64,000 bases of DNA, taken from the NCBI GenBank assembly GCA_021464245.1, contig JADCRB010000068.1, positions 809,427-873,426 of the forward strand, written 5' to 3'. Below are positions 49,531 to 61,300 of this stretch, one piece after another. Numbering within the stretch: the first letter of the stretch is position 1; each line of letters begins with the position of its first letter. Position numbers and translations under genes: made by a program. The stretch comes from Carallia brachiata. Its lineage: Eukaryota > Streptophyta > Magnoliopsida > Malpighiales > Rhizophoraceae. A model generated the notes under the pieces. The model had not been told where the DNA came from. It did not search any database and saw nothing but the letters and a program-made list of their open reading frames with translations.

Positions 49531-51293
49531 TCATTCCTCATCTTCAACTGGTGATTGATACTCATCAGCAGACTGATTGTCATCATTCTTCTTCGCTCTC
49601 TCCTTTCTCTCCTTCCATCTTGCCCATATCCAGTTCAGGATAAAGAACCCACCAAGTGCATAAACCTGTAAGGAGATTGACGTTTTTTTAATCATGATAG
49701 GCATTCACAGTTCAGAATGGACCAGCCAAGGTGCTCAGAGAGTGAGAGAGAGAGAGAGAGAGATACTTATCAAAAAGGCGGTATGCAGAGAGGGAAGGTA
49801 GGGAATTAAGCCAGTGATACATCGGTCTATTTATAAGCAAGTGACACCGAAAACAATGCAGATGTAGCAAGAATTACCAATAATCGCTAAAATAAATCAT
49901 CTCAACACATAGCACACACTGCTAGCCTACAGGCTTCCCAAATGACTTGAGCAGTCGCAAGAGGACCAGTTTGAGGGCCCTACTCCTAGTCTTCAACATA
50001 GATAGCCATAACATGATTTCAACAGTCCGCAGCTCTGCATACCCAATAACTTCCATCTTAGTTTAGGGCCAAATCAAACTGTGAATCTATCCATGACATT
50101 AATGCCCATATCAAAATTAAAACCAGATCTTCTTTTATATTATTTGACCATTAGATGGTGTATAGGTTAAGCTTACTCATCGATTAATGCCCATGTCAAC
50201 GTGGATGGGTAAAACAGACGCATAAGAAATGAGTTGACATATAGGCCCGTCTATATCCTCTTGTATGACTAGGCTGTTACCAAGCCAAGCCGAGTTTCAA
50301 CATGTTCAAGCTCGGCTCGTGAGATGTTCACCTAAGCTTGAGCTTGACTAGAACTCCATTCGAACTTTAATATTTGAGCTCAAGATGGGCTCTATAGTAA
50401 CCATAGAGCTCGAGCGAATTTCCCAAATTATTGTTAATCCAAGCCAGATAAGCTCGGCTCGTTTGAGTCAGACTTTTTAGTGGCAGCTCCTAACTGGGTT
50501 GACCCACTCCAACAACGGACCCAGACCTAGGCCTCCATTGTTTCAGATCAAATCTCTCATCTTCACACCACAACACCACCCCCAATTCCAAGAACAACAA
50601 AAACAAATCAAACCCACTTTTTTTTTTCATCCCATAAACAAAAATCGTCAGATAAACAAAACAAAAAACAGAAAATCAACTCAAAAAACGAGAATCAGAC
50701 AAAATAAAGATGGGGAGGGGATCCTTGCCCGCCCAAAGCTCAATCACATAGAATCTAAAAGCCCCCCAACCTGTGTTCTCCTCTTCACTTCACTTCACTT
50801 CACTTCGTCACCTCCCCCTCCAAACAAACTCCCAAAATATAAAGGCCATCCCTGCTGGTTGTCTAATTTATTATCATTCCAACCTGTGTTCTCTTCTCCT
50901 ATACGCCTGTCTACAAATTAATTTCGTACCCTCTTTCTCTCGCTTATATGTCTGCAATGTTTTCAAAGACCAGAGATGGGAACTTACCGGGTAAATGATT
51001 AAGGGATCCGAAAGTCCCGACTTTTCTTCGACCTCGAGCTTCAATGGAGGAGGAGTTATTGGTTTAGGCTCTGCGAACCTTACCGCGTCCGGTTCCTTTC
51101 TTGTGCTAATTTGTTTTGGTTCCTCTTCATCGTTTGCAGTAATATGATGGTCAGGTTTTGGCAATCGGAAAAACGGCGGAAATTTGAGCTCAAATTTTGG
51201 AAGAAGCGAAAGTAAGTTGTTGTTGCTGGGACGTACGTCTTGTGGGTCTTTCTCATTGCTCATTATTTTTGGTTTGGCATCACCAGCCGCCAT
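49531..51293 (-). CDS. Small predicted membrane protein, unknown function
   Basis: Two exons on the minus strand, 50988-51293 and 49531-49665, join in frame to 146 residues. The N-terminal two thirds is charged and Pro-rich (LPKFELKFPPFFRLPKPDH, several Lys/Glu clusters). The exon junction falls after DPLIIYP, and exon 2 begins VYALGGFFILNWIWARWKER, a short hydrophobic stretch followed by Arg/Lys, then an acidic tail. This suggests a single membrane-spanning or membrane-embedded helix with a cytosolic basic side. Similar small plant proteins with this C-terminal pattern exist, but I cannot name the family with certainty. The 1.3-kb intron contains a possible decayed transposon near 50265-50500. 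GT-AG borders are clean. Confidence 0.75.
49743..49763 (+). repeat. AG microsatellite in the membrane-protein gene intron
   Basis: About ten AG units, within 100 bases of the 3' acceptor of the intron (minus strand, so CT in the transcript). It may add to the polypyrimidine character of the intron end. Confidence 0.7.
50265..50500. mobile_element. Degenerate element with AAGCTCGGCTCG-type termini
   Basis: Within the intron, TAGGCTGTTACC and words such as CAAGCTCGGCTCGTGAG and CATAGAGCTCGAGCGA occur, with an inverted-like GCTCGGCTCGTTTGAG near 50452-50467 and a GGCAGCTCCTA end near 50481-50491. This pattern is typical of old plant non-autonomous hAT-like elements. No matching target duplication was found. 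Confidence 0.4.
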
Positions 51294-53201
51294 TGATGGA
51301 TAATTAAAGCTTGCAATTCTTATTAGGGGTTTGACATGGGAAGCAAGGAAATGAGCACATATAGCTTTGAATTATTTGGGTGATTAGGTTTTCGCAGCGG
51401 TGAATTTTGGCTTCTTGAATTCGCTAGACCGCCGCCGATTTTAGTCTCAACATTCTTTATTGTTTTCGCAATAATAAAAACTTATCCTGACACTAACGCA
51501 ACATAGATGTATTTTATATCATTTTAATAATAAATAATAAAACAAAAAATATCGTTATTTTTTAAATTAATATTTTTTATTACAATTAACATATAATACA
51601 TTAATTATTACACTATGAATATTATCCAAATAATTTTTTACTTTGGGGGAACTCATAAAGATAAAGTAATAAGATCTACACAATTTATCTAAAGTGATAT
51701 TTATATATATTATTTTATCTATATGATATTTATATCCAAAACTCGGTCTATATACCTTTTTCCTTTTTCTTAAATCATGTTCATATCATGAGACCTCTAA
51801 GTTTTCGTACCATTATACCTAAGTCGAATCGTCACGATGAGAAGGAATTACAAATTAATAACATGGTGCGACATGCATTTAATTTATAAAATTATATTTT
51901 TTTTATTTAATAATTATATATATTTTAGATTATTCATTTTATATATATTATTTGTCATAAGCAATATAACTCGGATATGAAATCATATGCTTGATTCATT
52001 CAATCATAGTTTTACTAGTCAATAAATTTTTTTAAGTCAATTGACTTTGATTAGAACTAAAATTGAAAATTTTCAATTGTAGATATTTGAGTAAAAAAAT
52101 TAGGATAAAAGGAAAGTAGAAAGATAAAAATAAGACAGTCAATTCTAGATATGACTAACTGTATTTGAGTAAAAAAATTAGGATAAAAGGAAAGTAGAAA
52201 GATGAAAATAAGACAGAGTAGAATTGGAAGAAAAGAAAATTTTCAATCGTTTCTTATATTTAGAAAAAAGTAATGAGAGAGAAAAAAATAAAAAATTATT
52301 TTGTCTAATAAAGAGTAGAAAGTAAGAAAGAATAAAATAATATGTATTAGAATATCGATTTTACACTATTTGATTTATAGATTATATATAAAATATTTGT
52401 ATAAATATAGTTTAATAAGTTTATAATATTTACATAATTTTTATTAAAATATTTAATGAGATTTTAAAAAATGTAGAGATTTTTTTTTTGTTTTAGATAA
52501 ATTTATAGTTTTTAATATATAATAAAAATAATATAATTTTTTAATTAAAAAAGTAAAATTAATAATTTTCCTCTTAAATTTTAAGGGGAATAATTTTAGT
52601 GAGTTAATAAAAAATTATTAACTTTTTTTTCTTTACTTTTTTTTCCTTTAAAAATATTTTATAAATACAAATAATTATCATTTTTCTTTATCCTATTTTC
52701 CCTATTTTTCTTTTCTCCCAAACACAACACACAATGTAAGTGTAAAAAGCCAGTTGGCTCAGAGTCGAGAGGGGTTCAAAGGTGGGCTTACAACTATTGA
52801 ACTTAATTCAATTAATTGAAAATGTGTGTCGTTAATTATTATTGTGTTGTTAACTCTAATTAAAAAGATAAAATAAATTTGAGATTGAATATTTACTTAA
52901 ATAGTTAAAGAGAGTGTCCATCAATTATGAGATAAGGAGTTTAATCTCATTAATCTTATTTTCTCCTCTTCTTATATGTTTAATAAGACTTTTTATAAAT
53001 AAAAAATAAAAAAAAATTTATTTTAACTTTTTTTTTAAATGAATGTAATTTAGTTATAATTTTATATTACAAAATAAATAAAATTTATTTAAATAAAAAA
53101 ATTAAAAATAATATTTAAATAATATTAAAGTATAATTTAATTTTATTTATTAAAAAAATAAAATTAACAGACACTGCAGACGGGAGAGACAGAGAGAGAG
53201 C
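51294..53201. other. Intergenic between divergent genes
   Basis: This shared upstream region of the small membrane-protein gene (minus) and the DUF455 gene (plus) is very AT-rich. It contains a local duplication at 52084-52216 but no other exon. Promoters for both genes must lie here; no definite TATA box or motif is claimed. Confidence 0.55.
52084..52216 (+). repeat. 55-base direct repeat, 78 bases apart
   Basis: 52084-52138 and 52162-52216 are identical apart from one base, beginning TATTTGAGTAAAAAAATTAG and ending ATAAGACAG. It is a recent local tandem duplication in AT-rich DNA with no other sign of mobility. Confidence 0.85.
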
Positions 53202-54863
53202 ATGAGGAGGGCAGTGGAAGAAGAAGAGGAAGAAGAAGATTCAGGAAGACGCGTGGAGACGACATTGGTGGAAGCAGCGATAAGAGTGCTGAACACGGCA
53301 GACCCATTTGAAAAGGCAAAGCTTGGAGACTCCGTGGCTTCCAAATGGCTGCAAGGTGGCTTTTCTGTAACCTACAACCCTTCTCTCGACTTCCCCGTCC
53401 CAGATCGCCCCGCAAGGCTCACCAACGTACACCTTCCTTAAATTCCTCTTTTTTTCTTCATAAGAATCCTTTCATTCATTCGTTCATATCCCTCTTTCTT
53501 TCTGTGATGTCATCACAATGTTCGATAAAATGCCTTAAACAAACAAAATGACCTTTTTTGTTGAAAAACTGGCAAATAATAATAATTGCAGGTTAAGTTG
53601 GTGTCGCCGAGTTTAATGCCAAAGCTGGGGAAAGCGGGCAGCTTGCAGAGCAGGCAGGCCATTGTCCACAGCCTTGTCCACACTGAAAGTTGGGCTATTG
53701 ACTTGTCTTGGGATATAATGGCTCGGTTTGGTAAGCAAGAGGCTATGCCGAGGGAGTTCTTCACAGATTTTGTAAAAGTGGCGCAGGATGAGGGAAGGCA
53801 TTTCACTCTACTCGCTAAACGGCTGGAGGAACTGGGCTCTTCTTATGGAGCATTACCAGCTCATGACGGCCTATGGGACTCGGCCATGGCCACTTCCAAG
53901 GACCTTTTGGCACGTTTGGCGATTGAGCATTGCGTTCATGAGGTGCGTGCTTGCCCACCCTCATGGCTAATTGTTTGGGTCTAGCACCACTATCCCGTCA
54001 ATGGCCAGCCTAGTATCATTTTAGGGCTATGTAAAGGACGCAGTGGCATGTGTGATGTTCATTTAACATCTCGTAGTATGCTTTCCCTTAGCTTTACGGT
54101 ATAATCGTTTAGCTACATCTTCGTTATTGATATCTGCAATCGGAGCCTTAGATGGCCTCTGCTAGCTTTCATGGATAGTGACTTGAAATATGGATGCTGA
54201 AATTTCACTAATTAATTTAGGCAAATGTAGCAAGTGTAAAGTACAAAAGGTTTTTGTTTATATGACTCAGTAAAAAGGTCTTAAGCAAAATTTTTAATGT
54301 CCCTAAAATTGCTCACCGGCCCTGATGATAAAACTTTTGATTCACATGGAGAATGCAATGGATATGGGTTCAGGCTTCTGAGGAGCATCTGTAATTACCT
54401 TAATTTTTCTCTAACATCAACTCATTTCTACGGTTTGATGAACTGATGGAGTTGAGTGCAGGCAAGAGGACTTGATGTGATGCCAACAACCATCTCTCGG
54501 TTCCGCAATGGAGGCGACAATGACACAGCTGATCTGCTAGAGAGAGTGGTTTACCCAGAAGAGATTACCCATTGTGCTGCTGGAATAAGGTGGTTTAAAT
54601 ATCTGTGCTTGAGGACTAGAAATCCTGCTTTGAGTAGAGAAAGGTTGTTATCCGGAGAAAGTGGAGAGAAAGAGACTGAGATCACGGTGGAAGAAAATGA
54701 AGAGATGATTAAGAAGTTCCATGATTTAGTGAGGAGACACTTTAGAGGACCACTGAAGCCTCCCTTTAACGAGGAAGCAAGGAAAGCTGCTGGATTTGGT
54801 CCCCAGTGGTATGAGCCACTTGCTTTCAAAGATGTCAGCCCTGAATGTAAGATAGAGAATTGA
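53202..54863 (+). CDS. DUF455 ferritin-like domain protein
   Basis: Three exons, 53202-53426, 53592-53942 and 54462-54863, join in frame to 325 residues with no internal stops. Starts MRRAVEEEEEEED, then a helical region (VEAAIRVLNTADPFEKAKLGD). The conserved DUF455 core follows, with HSLVHTESWAIDLSWDIMARF, VKVAQDEGRHFTLLAKRLEELG and HCVHEARGLDVMPTTISRF, plus a later VVYPEEITHCAAGIRW. The E-x(n)-DEGRH and EEITH groups look like the paired carboxylate and histidine ligands of ferritin-like diiron proteins. DUF455 is placed in the ferritin clan but its substrate is unknown, so an oxidoreductase role is inference only. At5g04520 is the likely Arabidopsis counterpart by memory. Coding sequence is intact, unlike its neighbours. 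Confidence 0.88.
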
Positions 54864-56525
54864 TTTGGCGAGCAATTGGAATATCCTCCGGACGGGAACC
54901 TCTGCGAAAATTGCAACAATCAAAGTTTAATGAACCAACTAAAACAAAACTAAGCACTGTAAGCCTGCTGCATCCTGAGGTTTCTTTCTTGTTAATTGGT
55001 TCCGAGTAAGACTCAAATTGGATATCTTCAGCCCCAGAAAAGATTGCAGTACCAATTGAGTTACTATTATATTTGTTTTTCTACGTTCTTTAGCTGTTCA
55101 AGGTCGTCATCGCTTGTATGGGCTGGTTGCCAACGGATAACAGTAATGCACGATGAGTTCCTCGTATCCTACGGATTTTTTCGGTTGATATGGGTATGGC
55201 TCAGGGGATAGAAAGCCACGTTATCATGAGGCCCATATTTTGTTCGGCCGAAACAACGGGGCCAATGTTTTGTTTCAGCTGACAGAAAAGGCATTGGACC
55301 CGCTCAATGTTGTCAAGGCCCATATTACCTTAAAAGCCTAGGCTATACTCAACAACTAACAACTAATCTCATAACCAGCAGACACTGTTATAAATAGTAA
55401 GAATCTGTTATTATTTAATTAAAAATTTTAAGTTCGAGTTTATAGGGATGTAGTTGTGTTAAATATTTACTGGAAAATCTTTACCGCCTTTCAGAGTCTT
55501 ATCAGGGTCTATCCAAATTAGTCAACTTATTAAATTAGATATTAAACGGTTTCAGATAAAAAAATAAAAAAAAAACAACTGGCCTCATACGCATACTGAA
55601 ACTTCAGGATCTCAATGTTTAAAAAAATAAGTGAAACTAAAAATCTAAAAATCTTCTAGATATAACTCATTAAGTTTTTTTTATACATATGTAACTCAAA
55701 AGAAAAAAAAAAACTCTTATCATTTTTGTAAAGTGGGAAATAACTTCTTCCCTCTTTATATTCGTCACAGAATCATTTTTGAAAGCTAGAAATCTTCTTT
55801 GAATGTAGTTTCTTGATTGCATATATTTAATATTTAAATTTAAACAAAGATATTATTTATGATTATTATTTTTTGTATTGTCGATGAGGATGAGTTTTAA
55901 AAACTCAAGAGTCAGACTCGTTTTTGCCATTAAACATCCAAATCATGTGTCAAACAGTAGGCGATAAGTAGAGCACCAAAGTAAAAATTAAAAAAAAAAA
56001 AAAAAAACCAACTGTGCGATAGAATTTACAGTTTAATCTCGAGAAATAAAAATTCAAAGCTCCATTACAAAGGAATTAAGAATTATTAATTTAGATTAAA
56101 ATTTTATCGATCTTATAATTTAGAATGAGACTACTAAAATCTTATTTCAAACAAATTTTACACGGATCATAGGCTACATTTATATTTTTTAAAATTTTAC
56201 AATTCATATTGAGATTTTACCAATTTTGGCGAATCTATACATGTTTCTGTATTGACTATTGTAATTTTTTTTTTTGTGGGGGGGGGGGGGGTGGTGTATG
56301 AGTAAGCTTCAGAGAAGGAGCTCTGAAATCAATAATTGGTAAAGTTTTACCATTACCAAATTATTATTTTTAAAGTCATGTTTTTTTTCAGCTTTTCCAC
56401 GTACTGCCTATACCTTCTAAACTACAAACTCTAAGGCATTTTTAAAGTCACGTTGGATTTGTTAAAGAAAGTAAAATTATAGATTCATTTATATGTTAAC
56501 CCTTATTTATATCCCTCAAATAATC
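54864..56525. other. Intergenic after the DUF455 gene
   Basis: The first part is the DUF455 3' UTR. The rest is AT-rich, with G and T runs near 56270-56292. No exon is recognised. It ends at the left border of a fold-back element. Confidence 0.5.
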
Positions 56526-57843
56526 GGCTTAATGATTAATTTTTCCCATAAAATTTTTTTGTTTATTACTTATTAACCGTAACTTTTTTTTATTAAATAT
56601 TTTCCATCATGTTACTTCCATCAAATAAATTATACTCACTTGTTACTTTTTTTCATTAAAAATACTGATGTGACACCTAACATATGCCATGTCAGACCCA
56701 CTATACCACTTCAGCATGCCACATCATCAAATGATGAGGACATGGTAGATAAAAATTAAATTTTTTTATATTTTGAGAAATCAGGAAAAAAAAGTAAAAG
56801 AAAATTAAAAAAACAAATTCATTTCTCTCTCATCCCTGCTCCCTCTTTCTCCTCCTTTCTCTCTCCTCGCCCCTCCCCCTTCCTCTCTATCCTGATCTCC
56901 ATTGTTGTCAAGTTCTGCCCGATCTCCATTTTTGTCGATCAAGATACCCAGTACCCAAAAGCAAGAAACATTCTTTTCTTTTCTTTTTTTTTCTTTCCAC
57001 AAAGAAACCCCCCTAGTTCTTAGTTTTGTTGTGCTTGCGTAACGTAAAGAAAGAAAAAAAGCAACTTTATTTGTCCGCCATAGCCACTACGCATCCCCAA
57101 GAGAATTTATCGAAGAAAATATGACTGATGCACTGACTCAATTTGCTCAGGAGGAGGCCTCTTTTTTTTTCTTTCTTTCTTTTTTTTTTTTTTTAATTTC
57201 TGCTTTTCATTCTTCTCTCTTGAATCTTGACTTATTGTTGAAGAAAAAGGATGGAGCATGTGACGGGATTTGTTGCCTCTTTTTTTTTTTTTTTTTAATC
57301 TTGTATCTGGTTTTTGTTGCTGAACCATGGAAGAAGAGGGAGTGACCCTGAGAGGAGAAAGGGAAAGATCGAGGAGAGAAAAATGAATTTTTTTAACTTT
57401 TTTTTTATTTTTTTGTTTAATTATGACAAAAATTAATGAAACAGTTTTAAAAAATTAAATTTTGAATATATTACATTATCATCATTTGATGACATAACAT
57501 GTTGAAGGATGAGGCTATTTACACGAAGGAAGGATGAGGCTATTTACACGAAGGAATCAACTGCATACACACAAGCAAAAGGCATTATTTTTTTGTCTTT
57601 ATTATCCTATTTGCGTGTATAGAGTAAAAAAGTGCGTGTAAATAATATTATCCCAGGTTAAAATGGCAATATTAATCTGATGTGACACTTTAGATGTTAT
57701 GTCAACATATTTAACAGAAAAAATGACAAGTAAATATAATTAGTCTAATGGTAACGTGATGGGCATGAATTAATAAAAAAAAAATGTTATAGACAATAAA
57801 TAATAAATCACCAAACATTTTTGATAAAATTAATCATTAAGCC
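56526..57843. mobile_element. MULE-like fold-back element with long inverted arms
   Basis: The left end begins GGCTTAATGATTAATTTT and the right end is its reverse complement. Inverted similarity continues inwards for several hundred bases on each side: matching words include a TTTTTTTATTAA block, CATCATCAAATGATGA with flanking CATG, and an ATTCATTTCTCTCTC block. The right arm holds about 100-150 extra bases (around 57510-57655) that include a 25-base tandem duplication. Flanking CCCTCAAAT (56514-56522) and CCCTCAGAT (57842-57850) may be a 9-base target duplication with one mismatch, offset by a few bases. The interior is a polypyrimidine-rich region without a transposase frame. The long arms and 9-base duplication fit a non-autonomous MULE. 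Confidence 0.65.
57506..57555 (+). repeat. 25-base perfect tandem duplication
   Basis: The same 25 bases, starting AGGATGAGGCTATTTACACG, occur twice in a row with no mismatch, inside the right arm of the fold-back element. Perfect identity suggests a very recent replication slip, or an assembly error. Confidence 0.9.
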
Positions 57844-58311
57844 CTCAGATTTCTATCTTCAAGGCTTCCAATTTCAATCTTAAGAGAGAAGGTATGGAAT
57901 TTTTAACAATGAAAAGAGCTCACGTAAGCCACTACTCAATAGAACTCTTCGTGGACAAAAGGAAAATTATTTATAGAATGAAAAATCATATCCATATTGC
58001 AGCCTATGACTTACAAATGGGATTATACTGTACGGTAATGATTCTATTATCGTGTTTTTCTTGTTATTTCCAATAAATTGACAACCAAGCAATTTATTTT
58101 AAGTGGATGAACTTGATCCACCGATGATTTACCAAATGATACATCACAACAAATTGCGGCAACAATCAAAATTGACAACAGAATTCCTTTTTTCTTAAAA
58201 AAAAAAAAAAAAAAAGCCGTGCGAAACTCAATAACTAACCTTTAGGAAAGACATCCTCTGCCATGGCTGAACGCTTGGCAACCAATTGCTACTTCGAGGG
58301 CTTTTCTAATG
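57844..58311. other. Intergenic next to PDC-E2 gene
   Basis: Non-coding, AT-rich, with an A run near 58198-58215. It should include the PDC-E2 3' UTR and poly-A site on the minus strand. Confidence 0.5.
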
Positions 58312-61300
58312 TCACAAAAGCAGTCTTTGGATATCACTGAAGTTAGAACGCAAAGCTGAAAGAAAATCACCTGCAGATAAACGATTTTTAGCGTCAAGAA
58401 CCAATGCTCTAGTCCTACAGATCATAGTGCAATTTCGTCATCATAGCAACTCAGGCAGCAGCCCTAACCGTTCAACTAGAATAACAGCTTCCTCAAGAGA
58501 CAAAGAATCGCCATACCAAAGGATAATATATAAATATTGAAGAAAATAAAACATATAAGACTCAAATTCATCAGCAATTTGAACAATTCCAGCAATACGA
58601 ACCTCCAACTTTGCCGTCAAAAACACGATGATCAGCAGATAAAGTCAGGTTCATTTTGTTGACAACAGTGGGCCTCTCGATCCCTGCACAATAAATCCAC
58701 GTTATATGATTCGATTACGAAGTGACAATACTATCAGGCACAAGCTACAGGCAGCAAATACTCACCATCACTTCCAATGAGCGGCTCAATGGCTTTGTTT
58801 CCTCTACCAACAGCTAGAATGCCAGCCTGCAATTTGCAGTAAAATGTTACACATATACAGAGCAAGCTAAAACTGTGATTAGTAGACTAGCCACAGTTTT
58901 CTAATACCCTTATTTTGTTTTAAAACAGTCGAAGCCTTAATTTACAAAGAGCCTCGGTTCTTTTATTTTTTCGCAGTGCAGTCTCTGAATAAAGTTTACA
59001 AGAGTCAATAACAAGAGAAAGAACACTTATGCAACAGTGAAAATAAATTGCCAACTCTGAGAACAAAAAAACTTCCCAAAATAATTTAGATCTTAAATAA
59101 GAGACCAGAACACATTATTTTGACTATTTTAGTTGAGTCTGTGAGAAAAATTGGTTGGAACAAGTTCCTTCCTGGTTTCTTAGTGAACAACGATGTTCAG
59201 AAGAACTGAGTGGGATTAAGCTCCTGCTCAAATTAGCCTCCCATTGGTGGATTCCTAAGGATAGTAAAGTTGTATCCATGCCCTTGGACCTACTAGGCTA
59301 CTACCATACAAGCGCAGATGCGTGAGGAGGGAGGATTTTTTTGGGGGGGAGGGGGGGGGGAGAGGAGAGAGAGAGAGAGAGAACCTGTGGGGGGTTTATG
59401 ATTGCAGAAAAGTGGTCTACTGGATACATTCCCAGGTTGGAAATACTACAGAGAAAAAAAGATTCAGATATTAACAGAACATTACAGGCAAGGGATCTAA
59501 AAACTAGAAACTACAACAGATATACCTGAAAGTCCCTCCTTGATACTCATTTGGTGCCAGCTTCCCCACTCGTGCTTTCTCAGCCAATTGCTTCACCTTA
59601 AGGTCCAGGAAAAACACAATATGATAATGGTGAGGCAAACAGAGAACTTCAGACTCAAAAACCTTAACTATTTTTAATTATTTGGACAATCAACTAAGAC
59701 ACGGGGATAATATTTAGTTGACAAGAATTTTCACCCAATGAATGATCGTAAGTACAGTCTCACTTGAAAAAGAGAGCAGCATGTTCTTCAAGACTAAGCA
59801 ATATTTTTTGATAAAACAAGGAATATCAATAAATGCATTATCATTTTCCAGGATTCTAAGCAGCAAGCCAATACAAGCTCCAAAGTACCATATGTGACAA
59901 AATAGTGCATTTAACATAAAAACAGGGAACAAATCACAGTTGCTGTAGAATACCTCTAAGGAAATTGCTGTGATGGATTTCTGATCTGCATTCCTAACAA
60001 TAGGAGTCAACAAGCCCTGCACATAGGTAATGCACAGTGAAGCTTCAAGTTCCGTATGCCTTTAAAATGACAGAATTTTTGCACCATACCTTCTCTGTAG
60101 CTACCGCAATTGAAATGTCGACCGAGTCGCACAATATGATCTCCCCTTTCTCATTATTCCAGTAAGCTACCATGCATTGATGAAACAGATACACGATATC
60201 AGAAACAAACATTAAGTGTTCTGAGTTTTGTCGCATGAAGAAACATGTTCATCAGCATGTGAGCATATACCAGTAGCATCAAAAACATTTTACCATAATA
60301 ACTGCGTAATTGAAAGAGAAACACATCCTAAAGTAGGATCAAAGGGTCAAACCATGGTGTAAAGCGTGAAACAAATGGAAAGGCTTCAGGGATTAATTAT
60401 TCTCCCAATACGCAGGCAAATCTAGTAAAAAAAGTTCCATGCATTGGGTTTATCTCTGGACTAGTATCCAAAACAATTAACAAATATCTTACCATTAGCT
60501 TCTGGCACATTTCTCAGGGCAATTGCCACAGCTTTGATGACAATGTCATTTACCGAGACCTTGATATCATGTTTGTCTGCAAATACAAAGCAGAAAATAT
60601 AGAATGTCTGCCATTCGTCTAGTCACAAAAATTAAAATAAAAGTCTGCCAGAATTCAAGACTCCAATGGAACAAAACAAAATTCAAGTTCCATACCTTTA
60701 AGTTCCTTTCTAAAAGAAAGAAGTGCATCCAGTACAACATCTGATAGGCATTGTTGACATATCAGAAACAACAAATTATATAACCAAAAAAAAAAAAAAA
60801 AACAAGAGGCACAAAACCATACACCCTCAAGTGTGTGTCTAACCTGTGGACAAGTACAAATGTGGCATAGTCTGTTTTGATTCCAGTAACCTCTTTGCTA
60901 TAACCTGGAAAGCAACGGTACCTTGCGGATAAACAACATTTCACTAACAAAGATGCAAAATGGATTCTCAGAAATTCCGCAAAAGTAAATGCCAAGCTCT
61001 AGTATGTTCCACACCATAAGATTTGCAGGTCAGATCAGTAAATAGAATGATGAAATTTTACATTAACGGTGTCATTGATACAATTCCAATCATATTTAAA
61101 TCAGTAACTAGGGAACAACAAAAGGCAAATTCACATCCTTATATAAGTCCACTCAAAGTATGGATCAAAGACTAGATAAAACCAGATGGGCGTGAAAAGC
61201 TATGCATCTCAAATATTTACACAAAGGCACAATGAGCTACTATGGCAAAGAAGAGAGCAAAAACCATACAGTCACCACAATTGGCCAAATGCCATCTTTA

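Noticed and set aside
50499..50921. 140-codon Pro/Ser-rich plus-strand frame
   Set aside because: It lies in the intron of the minus-strand membrane-protein gene, in low-complexity CA/CT-rich sequence, with no domain.
59240..59310. Possible E2 exon judged from NLGM-like words
   Set aside because: The true exon carrying [10 protein letters not shown] was found at 59385-59445 with correct phase; this earlier candidate lacked splice sites.
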